Of a stretch of 53,223 nt of DNA, positions 14,081-24,648 are shown piece after piece. The DNA comes from a virus, in IMG/VR virus record IMGVR_UViG_3300024952_000001, positions 1 through 53,223 of that record. One strand, written 5' to 3'. The notes beneath the pieces were generated by a model that had not been told where the DNA came from, did no database searches, and was given only the letters and a program-made list of their open reading frames with translations. The position numbers and the translations under genes were made by a program. The first letter of the stretch is position 1. Each line of letters begins with the position of its first letter.

Positions 14081-14280
14081 GTGTAATTTATGTGTAATTT
14101 CATTGATATTATATGCGCTTTACAGTTTCAACAAAACGCATTGTAATACAATAAGTGATTGAATTTGATACTATTTGAAAGTTTTGATGTTAAACAATAT
14201 CAGATAAATGTGCTTCTTCTGGGCACCAAATAACAAGCAAATAAGCGGCTTTCAGACCATCTAGTGTAATTTATGTGTAA
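14081..14280. other. attP-like region with integrase arm-type repeats
   Basis: GTGTAATTTATGTGTAA occurs at 14081-14097 and again at 14264-14280 in direct orientation, and an inverted TGTGTAAC-type site lies near 14329. Between them is CTTCTTCTGGGCACCA (14213-14228), which looks like a tRNA 3' end with CCA. A host tRNA with acceptor GCCCAGA (tRNA-Phe in several Betaproteobacteria, from memory) could be the attB. The rest of the 437-base gap 14073-14509 is AT-rich and holds one late-type motif and a doubtful 29-codon frame. Confidence 0.6.
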
Positions 14281-14365
14281 CTAGGTTAAACATAGTATTA
14301 AATCACTACCTTTAACACTTAAAAAACGTTACACACATCAAGCTAACTAGAATCGATTATAAACG

Positions 14366-14376
14366 TAATTGCATTT
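14366..14376 (-). promoter_or_regulatory. 11-bp repeated motif AAATGCAATTA, copy 4
   Basis: Minus-strand AAATGCAATTA in the intergenic region downstream of the giant gene. Other copies are at 24638, 39950 and 44063 in the same orientation. The role is unknown; a protein-binding site or promoter element is likely. Confidence 0.5.
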
Positions 14377-14451
14377 ATATTCAGAACTATTGGATTTAAG
14401 TAATCGATGCAAATAAATACACACGCTCAACCAATGAGCTTATTATATCGC

Positions 14452-14541
14452 ATGGATAAAATATTATTGCTCGCTGGTTGGGTGGTTTTAGCTGGCTGTG
14501 CTTTATTTTCTATTGGGCGACTGCTTCTTTCTTTTTTCTAA
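14452..14541 (+). CDS. Possible small hydrophobic peptide (29 aa)
   Basis: An open frame MDKILLLAGWVVLAGCALFS continues with GRLLLSFF, one complete membrane helix. Its last 32 bases overlap the 3' end of the giant gene on the other strand. There is no clear ribosome-binding site, so it may be chance, but a fully hydrophobic reading with a lysine near the start is suggestive. Confidence 0.25.
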   Translation: MDKILLLAGWVVLAGCALFSIGRLLLSFF

Positions 14542-17500
14542 CCAGCTCGTTTAGTTTTTGCATTTGCTTGGTGATTCGCTCATCAACTGCTTTAACCTCT
14601 GATGCTGGTGCTCCTGCCTCTACCTTGCTTTCTTTAAGTTTGCGAAGGTTGCGTACAATCTTATCTGATTGCTTTGCGTGAGCGATTAACGCAGCCTCTG
14701 GGTTTTCTTTACGATATTCCTGAGTGCCAATATTATCAGCGCGGCGACCTTTAATCTCAGTTTCATGTTTACCTAGCATGCGCAAGTTATTGTAAAACTC
14801 TGAGCTTTGCGCAGCCTGCCCTTTAGCATCGCCATAGAAACGTCCTACAAGCGGTACTTTATAAGGCGGCAATTCTTCACCTGTCAACAAAGCTTCTGCT
14901 GTTGTGCCAGCTTTGCTTAACTCTCTACCCACGCCACCGAAAGCCTGCCCAACAAGGTAATCAATCGCATCGCCTGTTGGGCTAATATTTCCTGCTGTAT
15001 ATTCCGTGCCGCCGGTTAGTTTATTAATAAATCTTGCAATCTCAACATAGCCAGACCAAGTTTTATCTTTAGTCCGTGTAAAGCCTGCAGTTTGCGCGTT
15101 CTGGTTAATATCCTCGCGTGAAATCTGGTTATTCGTCCAATCCTTGTTTTGTGATAAATCATTAACCGGATCAAGTGCCGTTGGAGTAACAATACTCATA
15201 ATGCTACCGTTACCGCCAATCGGGTTAAACACCTCTGCAGACATACTTAATATATGTGTGAATCTGTCGTTAGTTTTCTCAAATCCAGACAAGGCCCATT
15301 CAGTTAAGATGCGGCCTAAATTTGGGATAGCGTTGTAGCCCAATGGCATTGGGATTGTTGCGTAACGTTTGTCGCCTAGCGGTATTATGATATTTCTATC
15401 ACGCACAAACTCTCGCGGCTCTTCATCACCAAAGCCAGCCAGCATTAATGCGACTGCCTGCATCGCACCAAACAGCAAGCCGCCTGCAACAATCTGTTGA
15501 CCACGTTTCCCTGTCAGGGTTTCAGCAATACGTGCGGTACCCTGAACGGATGCATTAAAGAAGGCATATAGCGCGCCTAAGTTCTGCCCCATGTTGCCCT
15601 TGCGGTTAAAGTTAACGCTAATATTTTTAGCTATACTTGCCGCCTGCTGCTTAGTCTGTCCGTTATCAACCGCCACTTTATAAACTGCCAGGCGCACAGA
15701 GTTCTCAAGCGTTTCGTTATAATCAGATAACCAATCAAAGATAGGTTTGATGGTCTTATCTTTAATCATTTCTTCTGGCACTGTTAGCAGTCCATTTGCA
15801 GAAACAACCTTACCTAATTTTGTTTTAGCCCACCAAGTCGGATCAATTGATTTTTGTATGGCTTCGCTACGTTCTGCGGCATTGGCAAACATATCACGGT
15901 AGCCTGTCTTGCCGCCTTCGCGCTGGAACTCTTCCCAGAGTGTGCGCATGGCTTGTGCTTGTTGCTTCTGGGATTGTGTGTAGCTAAAAAACTGTAAAGG
16001 TTTTTTAATTCCGTTGGCCGTTCTAGTGTCGGCATATATGCCGCGCAATGCAGGCGTAAGCAGCTTCAATACACCTTTCTGCTTACCTGCAATCGGCGTT
16101 GTACTTAAGTTCAGTAAAGCGCCTTGCACATCTCGAATGATATTTAATGTGCCAAATATAGGATTGTATTGCGTGTTTACACTGGCAAAGTATCTGGTGA
16201 TAGGCGCAACCCAATCGCGTAGCCAGCCCTCCATCTGATCTACGTCCAGATTTTTCATGCTAGCAGACAGCTGCATAGCACGCTCATTTGATTTATTAAA
16301 TACGACTGAGCGCTCTTCAACCTCACCACGCTTATTAAGAATGCGTGCAACAATTACATTAGGATGGTTTTTGTAAGTAGGGTCTGTGTACTCTTCAACA
16401 AGCCCACTCTCTTTACCAATCATTCTAATACGCGGTGGATTATCTACTTCCCAGAAATCTTCATTTGGATTTGTTTTTGCCAAACCAACTAGCGCAGTAG
16501 CAACGCGATTCTTTTCACCTCTAATAATGTACTGCTCACGTTGTTGAGCAATATTAGCGATAATATCCACGACCTGCTTGCTTGAACCCATCGCACGTTT
16601 GGCCGCGCCGCCTTTCACTGAAAATCCTTGACCTGTACCCATGCCAAAGCCTAAGTCCATTTCATCACGCTTTAATGGTACATAGCTTTTGTATGTATTA
16701 TTCCATGTGGAAATCGTACCGGCTGATTCAAGGCCGTAATCTACTAGCGTTTGGCGTGAGCCTGCATTTATTGCATAAACTCTAGCAGCTAATGCCTCAT
16801 AGTTTGATTTATCTTCTGGTGTTAGAGCTGATAGATAGTCTTTGGCATCCTGAGTTGTTATACCTGAGCCACCATCTTTCATATCTGGATTGACTTTTGC
16901 TATTTGAATATTGCGCTCTTCAGCGTGTCTATTCCATAGATATTGTTGCAAATCATCAATGCTGACTTTACGTGCGCGCATATCTTCAATTAGCGGATTA
17001 AGCTCATTGTCCAAGAAGTCTTTTACACGCTTAGCAGCTCTGCCGTGATACAACTCTTCTTGAAGGTAAGCATCCCAACGATCTGCTAGGTTAACGCCTG
17101 CAGCTTTAATGTTCTGCGTTACGCGCTTAAGGTCAATATTCTTGTCTTGAAGTGTGCGGCGTAGATTTTCAGACCAAGTGCTGTTTTCTAGCGCATCCCA
17201 TTTAGGTGTTAAGCTTGATTGTGATGGGTTAGACGTACTGCGTGAGTAGAATGTACCTTTTAAACTGTCTGCCAGTCCGCGATTCTGTAACTCACGCACA
17301 TACGAACCCAATACTTCACTCCTTCTTTCGCCGCTCTTTTCGCGTAGAAAGGTATTGAAGAGTGCTGCTCTTTTTGCCGTTCGCACTCCTGCGCGATAAG
17401 GATTGCTCTTTTTAGGTTCGTTATCCCCCAATGATCGTGTATTTCCATCATCGTTTCGTGATCCACTTCCGCTATCTGTTCTGGCGTAATAGTCGGAAAC

Positions 17501-20500
17501 AACTCGAGCAAAGTCCTTGTCGGTGAATTGCTCACCGTCAATGGTTGTGAAGCCTTGTGTTGTAGGGTTGAAGATAACATTTTTAAGTTCAGGTATATTG
17601 GTTATTGCACCGTGATAAACAGTATAAATCAGTTCTTTAATGTTGTGTGCATCGTCGCCTTTTTTCCAGTTAATTTTACGCACTGATTCGCCAAAGTCTT
17701 TTGTTTTTTCATCGAATGAATAATACAAATCTGGGTCAGTTTGCGCCACATGCGGCTCAATGTGTTTGGTGGTGCCGTACTTCAACGCGCTTGACAACAT
17801 ATTCTCTGCACGGCGGTAGAATGCCTTATCAGTTAATCCAAGCGGATCACCAATAAACACCTTGTCATTGTTATAGGCATAAGCCGCTGCAAGCGAGTAA
17901 ATTTCATTCCCTTGATTCTCGCCAGACTGTAATCTAGATACGTTTATCCAAACCTCATTGCCTTTTTCATAAATCACCGCAGATCTGTACTTATAATTTG
18001 GCATGAAAACTTCCCACGCTTTTTCGGCACCATCAAGCTTCGTTTGAGATTTACCAAATGGCTCAACACGGAATTGCGTGTTCATATCTTTGGCAATATC
18101 AGCAATATCTTTTGAATCGGAAGGTGCATTTTCAAATAAATCTTCGTTTCTAGCGGTGAACTCAAGCGCTGCGGTCAGGAATGTATCGCCGCTCTCTTTG
18201 GATGGCTCGCGGTTGTTGCGGCTGTAATACATGTTATTGCTTGAGATAAGGCTAACAACATCCTCGCCCTTAGCATAGCGTGATGCCATTGAAACAATAT
18301 CTCTCACATCAACATCCGTCATCTCAACATTGAATACCAGTTTTGCGAATGCCTTGATGCCGTCAATCAAGCGCTGCCATATTGACCTGACAACAGGTGA
18401 CATTTCAACATCTTGGTCGCCACGCTCAGCAATAAAGGCTAAGACTTCGCCAGCCATTGCGGTATCGTCAATATCTGGCTGTGATTCTTTAACATCATCC
18501 CAAATAGCGCGAATGTACTTATTGCCTGCTTTATTTAATGTTTTAACCTGCGTTAGCAATTTAGGGAATAAAGTTTTATCAACTTCATTCAGCATGCTCG
18601 CAACCGACATATGCCCGATTGCCTCATGCGCAAACACTTCTCTTAAGCGCTCCTCACTGTTAATGGCATTGGTATTAATCCATATTTCACCATTTGAATA
18701 CAGCCCTTCCACGTCATTGATTCTTACGCTCAATGCGGCCTGAATGTTTTGTTCGCTAGGCAGTTGAGTGACCAACTCTAAGCGCTCAATTAGTAGTTGT
18801 TCACTTCCGTTAATTTCCTCAATAAGATTTGAAGATATTGGCAATTTAGAATGATGGTCAACTAGCTTTACCTTGGGGATGCCTTTGTGTGACTTCTGCA
18901 GTTCATCGATAATCGACTGTGCTTTATCTTTGTCCATGCCTCGGTATGGGGTGGCATTGGCATTGCTACGGCTAAACATCACCACATTGCCGCTGTCGGT
19001 TTCTTTAGTCTGAATCTCAGAGAATAAGTTATCAAACGCCTCTGCTACTGGCGCAACCTCCTCATCCAACAAATAGGGGAATCTTGAACTATCACGGTTA
19101 AATGAATCCACGCGCACTACGTTTGCAAGGTAGTCATTGTCGTAACCATTCAACTGCATCTTATGGATAACGTAGTTTTCAAATGCTCTCGCGCCAAGCT
19201 CAATAATTCTTGACCAATAGCCATCTGTGCCCTCTTTTACACTGTCAATACTTCTGGCACGTTGCTTCATTGGTGAAGTGTTAAGTGCATCCACCAAGTC
19301 AGCAAATCTAACCTCAACCTCAGGCCTTACGCCTTGAGGATGTTTCGGATCGAGAATCCAATTCTCTTCGCTCCAATACTTGCTATTAGGGCTTTGTTTG
19401 CGATAACGCTCAAGCTCTGCTTTTGTGATTCCTTTATTGCCATAATTTTTATTTATGTATAAAGCTTCTGGCTTGTAAGTAATGTAGTTACCTTCACGGT
19501 AGGCTTGCTGGCTTTTGACCTCTGCCATTGACTTTTCACCACCACGCTTACGTGAAAAGTAATTATCCAAAGCATGGAACCACTCATGAGCTAAAGTACC
19601 AGCACCTTGCGTTTTTGTAAGATTGATAACTAAATTGCCTGGCTCAAAATGCGCGGCAGCACTACCCTTGCCTCGCGCACCGAATGAAAGCCCCAGTGTG
19701 CCTTCTAATGACATTGCTTTAGGCGGTACACCTACTATGTTAGCCAGGTCCATTAAAGCATCGTAGGCGGCGTTTAGCGCACCTTGTCGGTCATTATCTT
19801 TACCGCCCTGCTTTACCCATTCGCCAAATTGAATGCCCCTAAAGCCAAACGTAGTTGCGAACTCTTCTGAGCTTACATCTTTACCTTTGCGATAATCTTC
19901 ACCTGTGCGCGGTCTGTTTTCTTTACCTCGAACATCTGATTCTTTAACATTCAATCGGTCTTTTGTAGCATCCCATGCGGCAACTACTTCATCGTAGTTA
20001 TTGCGTAAAAATTCAAATGCCTCTTTTGAGCTATCAAAGGTCTTAAGCTTGGTGTAGTTTTTATCGCCTTTCTTGTTGATAAAGTAACCGCCTTTTGATG
20101 AGCCACGCACCTCAAACGCCATGCGCTTCTCTTGCTTTTCCTTGCCAAGTTTCTCGTTTACATTATCAATTACATCGGCAACACTTGAGGCTTCGTAGGT
20201 TGTAGTTACGCCATCAACATCAATACGCACCATCGGTTTAATTTGTTTTACACCATCAACGTAACTGTAAGCATTAGGGTACTCTTCAACCTTACCAATG
20301 CGCTTCCATGCGTCACGATCAATCGCCTCAAGCAATGCAACTTTAGATTTAAACTGGCCTAGTTGAGCATCTTTGAGCTTCTGCAACATTAGCTCTGGAT
20401 TTACTTCAAGCGCCTTGCTTACTATCCTGCCTATATCACGAAGTATTTTAACCTTGCCTACCCAAACTTTAAGCGCATAAGGCTTACGTGGTTTAGATGG

Positions 20501-23500
20501 GATTTCCTCTCTGGCTGTCCATGCAATTGCTGCGGCAGTTTTATTCTCGATTAAATTAACATCGGTAATGGGCCATATCTTACTAAGTGGCAATGAGGCT
20601 AGTTCATCATCTGAGTATTCCTTAGCCATTGCGCGCACCATATCTTTACGTGCACCTTCTAGCTTCTCGCCAAAGTCATCTACATTGCCTTTAGGTTTCT
20701 GTGTAGCTGGTTCGCCATAAGCATCAGCCACCTCATCAGCTGTGACTTTACCTTCGCGCACATCCTTGATAGTGTCGAGCTTCTCTTTGCCTCTAACGCC
20801 TGCGGCGGTGAGCGCTTCTGCGGCTTTGGCTACTTCGTTTTGAGGTTTTGTTTCAGATTTAGGCGCTGCAAACAAATCTTGCGCCCCTGCTGCGGCGGCC
20901 TGATCTGCTTCACTGTTTGAACCAGTTAGTGTGAATGTGTCTTGATTGTCATTTCCTGAATTGCGCTTAGCGTCTTTCGCACGCTCGGCATCAGCAACGG
21001 CTTGTTTGGCGGTAGTGTTGTCGCCTAGTAGGTCGGATTTATTATCTTTGCTGTCTGATAATAAAGATTTATCCTGCTCAGCATCCTTGATTGATGCGGT
21101 CTTATTGGCACTTTTGTTATCTACTTCCGCTTGCTGACTGGCGTTAGTTTCTGTTGCTGCTGTACCTCTTTCGCCGCTTCCAGTATCGCCACTCTCGCTG
21201 TCGGGCTTAAAGACCTGAACATCTGCAAACGCTTCTCTTTCGTTTGTTCCTGCAATTTGGAGTTCTGCATTTATTTCATCCTCATTAAAGTTTTTTGCAA
21301 AGTCATCTAAAACATCCTGAGCGGTTGCTTCAACCTCTTGATAGTATTGATTAGCTTTAACCTCTTCTTCTACCGCATACGGCAATACTGATTCACCGTT
21401 TCGGATTTTGTCCGCAAGGTAATCATACGCCTCTGTTGAATCAAAAGCATCATCATTAGCGCCGTTAGATTCAAGGCGCATGTTGTATGGTAGGTAATCG
21501 TCTAAATCACCTGATTCAATCAAGCCCTTGAGTGAACGTGTTGTATTTGATTTGAATACTTGGTTATAACCGCCAGGCGCAAAGCCTTTAACTTCACCGG
21601 TAACATCTCGTTTTTCAGTTAAGGCAATGCCGCCTAAGTCGCGCAGTGTTGCTAGTAGCGTTTTAGGTTTGGCTGGTTTACTTGTTTTTGGTTTTGATGC
21701 TTTGGCTGGTTGTTCAGAAGCTTCTACTGGTAAGGCTTCCGTAACCTTTCCGTTTCCAGATGTAATAGGCTTTGTTTTGAATAAGCGCTCAAACAACTCT
21801 GGGGCATCACGGCCCGCGTAACTTTCTGCACGCTCACGCATAGCATCAAGCACATCTGATTCTTTCCACCCTTGTTCTTTAGAGTAGGCAAGCGCGTTTC
21901 TGATTGTCACGAACTCTGGTGACCCAACAAAATCAGGCTTATCAATATCACGCATTTTTAGCGCAATTGATGAACCTAATGCTTGTGGTGATGTTTCATC
22001 AAAGTTATTAAATGCTTGTGAATATGCATCGATTTTATCTACATCAACACCTTTGAAAGCAGATGATTCGTTTTCGATTTCAGCAGTAGCGTTCTGTTCA
22101 AACCATTTATCAATGGATCTTTGGCTCCATGACTTTGCTTCATTTGCAAGCTTATCGCCTGCATACTTTCTTATAACGGCCAAATCCAAAGCTTTATTCT
22201 TTGCACGCCCCTCTTCTCTTGCTTGCTGTAGCTTATCGTAGCTCATCGTTGAGTAATCAACGTCATCAGACACCTTCACCTGTCCGCTTTTTTCGGACGG
22301 CTCAATTGTTGTAGCACCACTCTCAACGGTTGAACTTGGGAACTCTTTAACATCATTAAGCAACTGAGCAATAGGCGCATTCAAACGGATTACATCAACA
22401 TCGCCACCTTTGTTTAATTTAGATAGCCATTGATGATGGCCGTCTAATACATGGTTATCAGATGAAACCAAGATTGAACGGTCACCGCCTGCATACTTGC
22501 TTGCCTTCTTAACCTTGGCTTCTGAAAACTCTTGCTGCGTTGGTTTAAGTGATGATGCTGATACCGTTTCTTGAGTATGGTCCACGCCTCTAGCATTAAG
22601 AAAGTTAACCATCGCGCCACGGTGCTCTGCTTTCACTTGCGGCATTTCTGAGCGTGGAATGTTTAGCGTGCCAGATTCAGGACTAAATGCAGTCCACTCT
22701 TTGTTAATTTTCTCACCAACATGTACGCCTTTTTCTGTTTCATCGACACGTACCGCTGGTGTGTTTACGGTATCGACATTAGCAATGCCACGTAGCTTCA
22801 ACTCTTCATCAATCTGCGCCTTGACCTTATCATCAGTGGTCATGCTGCGCATCTTCGGCAAGAAGTCGTCTGTGGCTTGGGCGAATGGACGTGATACTGC
22901 ATCTTCGCCATTAAGTATAGCTATTGCATCGTTCCCTTGTATTCCATTTCCATTAAGTTGATCGCTTCCGCTGCCTTGTGCAGATGCTTCGGTAGAGTTA
23001 TCAATTGGTCCTGTATCGCTCCGTCCTGCAAGCTGATTAGGTAAATCTCCCAAGCTTCCTTGAACGTAATTACCTTCTTCTTGAGTGGGGTCTGCAACCA
23101 CATTGGTAACTCCATCATTCGGTAGGTCGCTGACATTTTCGGCCTCTAATAAATCTGCGGCATCAATTGCCTCGTTGTTTACAGGAATAGCAGGCGCAAC
23201 TACTGGCTGCGTTGCCAATGGATCAACTTGTTGTGCTATCTCTGCTGCGCGTGTGAGAGTGCCTAAATTGGCGCGGCGCTCAATCTCTGCATCAATCATT
23301 GGCACATCAGCAGGGGTTAAGGTTTGCGCTGTCTTGCGTAGATTTTGTAAGTTTTTATCTGGCAGCGTTTTGAACTTCTCTGCTTTTTGTTCTGATAGCT
23401 TTGCTTCTGCGGCATCATACTCGGCCTGCTTTTGTGCGGCCAGTGCATCATCGGCAAACTCACCGCCTTGTGAGATAGTTAGTAACTGTCCGTTACTTTC

Positions 23501-24589
23501 CTGTACAGGGGCGTTAGAGGCTGGTGCTAAATCTTCTTTGCCAGGCTCTTTATTCTTACCACTTAATAAAGCAGAAGCACCGCCACCCATTGCAGTGCCA
23601 GATAACAAGCCCATTGCCGCGGCTTCGTCCACGCCTTCTGTTAGTGGTTTATCAAGTGCAATGTTAGATAAAATTTGCTCTTGGATTGATTGCGGCATTT
23701 CCTCGAAAACACCCTCTGACATACCACCTAACACCAGTCGTTTAGCTAGTGACTTTTTAACCTCTTCGGTTACACCGCCAGCAATAACGGTATCAATATC
23801 GGCAATGCTTAGCTTCTGTGCAAGCTTGCCACCAAACACGCTAGTTAACGCAGTCCCCAAGCCTGATGCAACCGACAAGCCAGACTGTTTGCCAGTAAGC
23901 AATCCATCTTTAGTTTGCTGGCGCGTGCCTTCCGCTGCGGAACCTGCACTTATCACACCCTCACCAACTGCACCGGCAATCACTGGATTTGCGCCTAATG
24001 CAACTGCGCCACGGCCTACCACGCCGCCAGCGCCCATCAAAGGTGCTGATTGCGTGACAGCGGAAACGATACTTCTAGGGTTTTGAATGGCAGCAATAGA
24101 CTTATCTATAAATCCATCTGCATCAGACACAGCTTGATTAGCTGCTTTTTGTTCGTCAGAGAACTTTTCTGTTAAGAACTGCTTAGCCTCGTTTGGTTTA
24201 TAGCCAACCTCTTCTAGCGCCTTACCTACACGGCCACCAGTTGGAATGTCTGCTAACCCTACTACGGCTTCTGGAACCGAAATAGCGCCTTGCACTAAAT
24301 CGTTTGCACGATCAAGGCCGAATATACCTGTCTCAACTGTTTTTCTTAAAGCAGCTTTGCCTAAATCTTTAAGGCCAGTTAAGCCCTCTTTATAGACATT
24401 GCTTAACTTGTCGCTTGCGCTTGGCGTGCTAAAACTATCAAACTCAGAGCGTGCTTTTTCTAAATCTTCATCTGGAACATTGGGCTTTACAACAAATTCA
24501 AAGTATTCGTTTCGTGCCGCCTCTTTTTGCGATGCATTTAACTTCTGATACTCTGGGTTGTTGACAACATCATTCCATTTTTTTGCCAT
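14510..24589 (-). CDS. Giant polyvalent internal virion protein (3359 aa)
   Basis: The largest gene, one fifth of the genome, at the end of the late operon. The N-terminus (KKWNDVVNNPEYQKLNASQK) resembles internal virion proteins of podophages. Further on are Gly/Ala-rich membrane-active-looking stretches (residues 160-260), a ParB-like motif (HVLDGHHQWL, near 711), a zinc-peptidase motif in LAHEWFHALD (near 1665) and a second in FAHEAIGHM (near 1985), and a C-terminal region near 2795 (RYFASVNTQYNPIFGTLNII) that recalls large polyvalent protein-associated domain 38. Such proteins are thought to enter the host with the DNA and act against host systems. It is not N4 virion RNA polymerase as far as visible. 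One uninterrupted frame. Confidence 0.9.
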   Translation of the reverse strand: MAKKWNDVVNNPEYQKLNASQKEAARNEYFEFVVKPNVPDEDLEKARSEFDSFSTPSASDKLSNVYKEGLTGLKDLGKAALRKTVETGIFGLDRANDLVQGAISVPEAVVGLADIPTGGRVGKALEEVGYKPNEAKQFLTEKFSDEQKAANQAVSDADGFIDKSIAAIQNPRSIVSAVTQSAPLMGAGGVVGRGAVALGANPVIAGAVGEGVISAGSAAEGTRQQTKDGLLTGKQSGLSVASGLGTALTSVFGGKLAQKLSIADIDTVIAGGVTEEVKKSLAKRLVLGGMSEGVFEEMPQSIQEQILSNIALDKPLTEGVDEAAAMGLLSGTAMGGGASALLSGKNKEPGKEDLAPASNAPVQESNGQLLTISQGGEFADDALAAQKQAEYDAAEAKLSEQKAEKFKTLPDKNLQNLRKTAQTLTPADVPMIDAEIERRANLGTLTRAAEIAQQVDPLATQPVVAPAIPVNNEAIDAADLLEAENVSDLPNDGVTNVVADPTQEEGNYVQGSLGDLPNQLAGRSDTGPIDNSTEASAQGSGSDQLNGNGIQGNDAIAILNGEDAVSRPFAQATDDFLPKMRSMTTDDKVKAQIDEELKLRGIANVDTVNTPAVRVDETEKGVHVGEKINKEWTAFSPESGTLNIPRSEMPQVKAEHRGAMVNFLNARGVDHTQETVSASSLKPTQQEFSEAKVKKASKYAGGDRSILVSSDNHVLDGHHQWLSKLNKGGDVDVIRLNAPIAQLLNDVKEFPSSTVESGATTIEPSEKSGQVKVSDDVDYSTMSYDKLQQAREEGRAKNKALDLAVIRKYAGDKLANEAKSWSQRSIDKWFEQNATAEIENESSAFKGVDVDKIDAYSQAFNNFDETSPQALGSSIALKMRDIDKPDFVGSPEFVTIRNALAYSKEQGWKESDVLDAMRERAESYAGRDAPELFERLFKTKPITSGNGKVTEALPVEASEQPAKASKPKTSKPAKPKTLLATLRDLGGIALTEKRDVTGEVKGFAPGGYNQVFKSNTTRSLKGLIESGDLDDYLPYNMRLESNGANDDAFDSTEAYDYLADKIRNGESVLPYAVEEEVKANQYYQEVEATAQDVLDDFAKNFNEDEINAELQIAGTNEREAFADVQVFKPDSESGDTGSGERGTAATETNASQQAEVDNKSANKTASIKDAEQDKSLLSDSKDNKSDLLGDNTTAKQAVADAERAKDAKRNSGNDNQDTFTLTGSNSEADQAAAAGAQDLFAAPKSETKPQNEVAKAAEALTAAGVRGKEKLDTIKDVREGKVTADEVADAYGEPATQKPKGNVDDFGEKLEGARKDMVRAMAKEYSDDELASLPLSKIWPITDVNLIENKTAAAIAWTAREEIPSKPRKPYALKVWVGKVKILRDIGRIVSKALEVNPELMLQKLKDAQLGQFKSKVALLEAIDRDAWKRIGKVEEYPNAYSYVDGVKQIKPMVRIDVDGVTTTYEASSVADVIDNVNEKLGKEKQEKRMAFEVRGSSKGGYFINKKGDKNYTKLKTFDSSKEAFEFLRNNYDEVVAAWDATKDRLNVKESDVRGKENRPRTGEDYRKGKDVSSEEFATTFGFRGIQFGEWVKQGGKDNDRQGALNAAYDALMDLANIVGVPPKAMSLEGTLGLSFGARGKGSAAAHFEPGNLVINLTKTQGAGTLAHEWFHALDNYFSRKRGGEKSMAEVKSQQAYREGNYITYKPEALYINKNYGNKGITKAELERYRKQSPNSKYWSEENWILDPKHPQGVRPEVEVRFADLVDALNTSPMKQRARSIDSVKEGTDGYWSRIIELGARAFENYVIHKMQLNGYDNDYLANVVRVDSFNRDSSRFPYLLDEEVAPVAEAFDNLFSEIQTKETDSGNVVMFSRSNANATPYRGMDKDKAQSIIDELQKSHKGIPKVKLVDHHSKLPISSNLIEEINGSEQLLIERLELVTQLPSEQNIQAALSVRINDVEGLYSNGEIWINTNAINSEERLREVFAHEAIGHMSVASMLNEVDKTLFPKLLTQVKTLNKAGNKYIRAIWDDVKESQPDIDDTAMAGEVLAFIAERGDQDVEMSPVVRSIWQRLIDGIKAFAKLVFNVEMTDVDVRDIVSMASRYAKGEDVVSLISSNNMYYSRNNREPSKESGDTFLTAALEFTARNEDLFENAPSDSKDIADIAKDMNTQFRVEPFGKSQTKLDGAEKAWEVFMPNYKYRSAVIYEKGNEVWINVSRLQSGENQGNEIYSLAAAYAYNNDKVFIGDPLGLTDKAFYRRAENMLSSALKYGTTKHIEPHVAQTDPDLYYSFDEKTKDFGESVRKINWKKGDDAHNIKELIYTVYHGAITNIPELKNVIFNPTTQGFTTIDGEQFTDKDFARVVSDYYARTDSGSGSRNDDGNTRSLGDNEPKKSNPYRAGVRTAKRAALFNTFLREKSGERRSEVLGSYVRELQNRGLADSLKGTFYSRSTSNPSQSSLTPKWDALENSTWSENLRRTLQDKNIDLKRVTQNIKAAGVNLADRWDAYLQEELYHGRAAKRVKDFLDNELNPLIEDMRARKVSIDDLQQYLWNRHAEERNIQIAKVNPDMKDGGSGITTQDAKDYLSALTPEDKSNYEALAARVYAINAGSRQTLVDYGLESAGTISTWNNTYKSYVPLKRDEMDLGFGMGTGQGFSVKGGAAKRAMGSSKQVVDIIANIAQQREQYIIRGEKNRVATALVGLAKTNPNEDFWEVDNPPRIRMIGKESGLVEEYTDPTYKNHPNVIVARILNKRGEVEERSVVFNKSNERAMQLSASMKNLDVDQMEGWLRDWVAPITRYFASVNTQYNPIFGTLNIIRDVQGALLNLSTTPIAGKQKGVLKLLTPALRGIYADTRTANGIKKPLQFFSYTQSQKQQAQAMRTLWEEFQREGGKTGYRDMFANAAERSEAIQKSIDPTWWAKTKLGKVVSANGLLTVPEEMIKDKTIKPIFDWLSDYNETLENSVRLAVYKVAVDNGQTKQQAASIAKNISVNFNRKGNMGQNLGALYAFFNASVQGTARIAETLTGKRGQQIVAGGLLFGAMQAVALMLAGFGDEEPREFVRDRNIIIPLGDKRYATIPMPLGYNAIPNLGRILTEWALSGFEKTNDRFTHILSMSAEVFNPIGGNGSIMSIVTPTALDPVNDLSQNKDWTNNQISREDINQNAQTAGFTRTKDKTWSGYVEIARFINKLTGGTEYTAGNISPTGDAIDYLVGQAFGGVGRELSKAGTTAEALLTGEELPPYKVPLVGRFYGDAKGQAAQSSEFYNNLRMLGKHETEIKGRRADNIGTQEYRKENPEAALIAHAKQSDKIVRNLRKLKESKVEAGAPASEVKAVDERITKQMQKLNELVRKKKEAVAQ

Positions 24590-24637
24590 GAGATACGATT
24601 CCAGTAGATTGATTTTCTGCTGAAATCGTACTCGTTA

Positions 24638-24648
24638 TAATTGCATTT
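24638..24648 (-). promoter_or_regulatory. 11-bp repeated motif AAATGCAATTA, copy 3
   Basis: It overlaps the stop codon of the 584-aa gene and ends 49 bases before the ATG of the giant gene. The distance is similar to that at 44063, where the motif ends 43 bases before the next start. Confidence 0.55.

Noticed and set aside
23085-24086. 333-codon plus-strand frame opposite the giant gene
   Set aside because: Ser/Ala/Pro-rich translation typical of the antisense of an Ala/Gly-rich gene, with no ribosome-binding site; the giant frame on the other strand is clear.
14510-24589. N4-type virion RNA polymerase
   Set aside because: Similar size, but no single-subunit RNA polymerase motif is recognisable; instead zinc-peptidase and polyvalent domains are seen.
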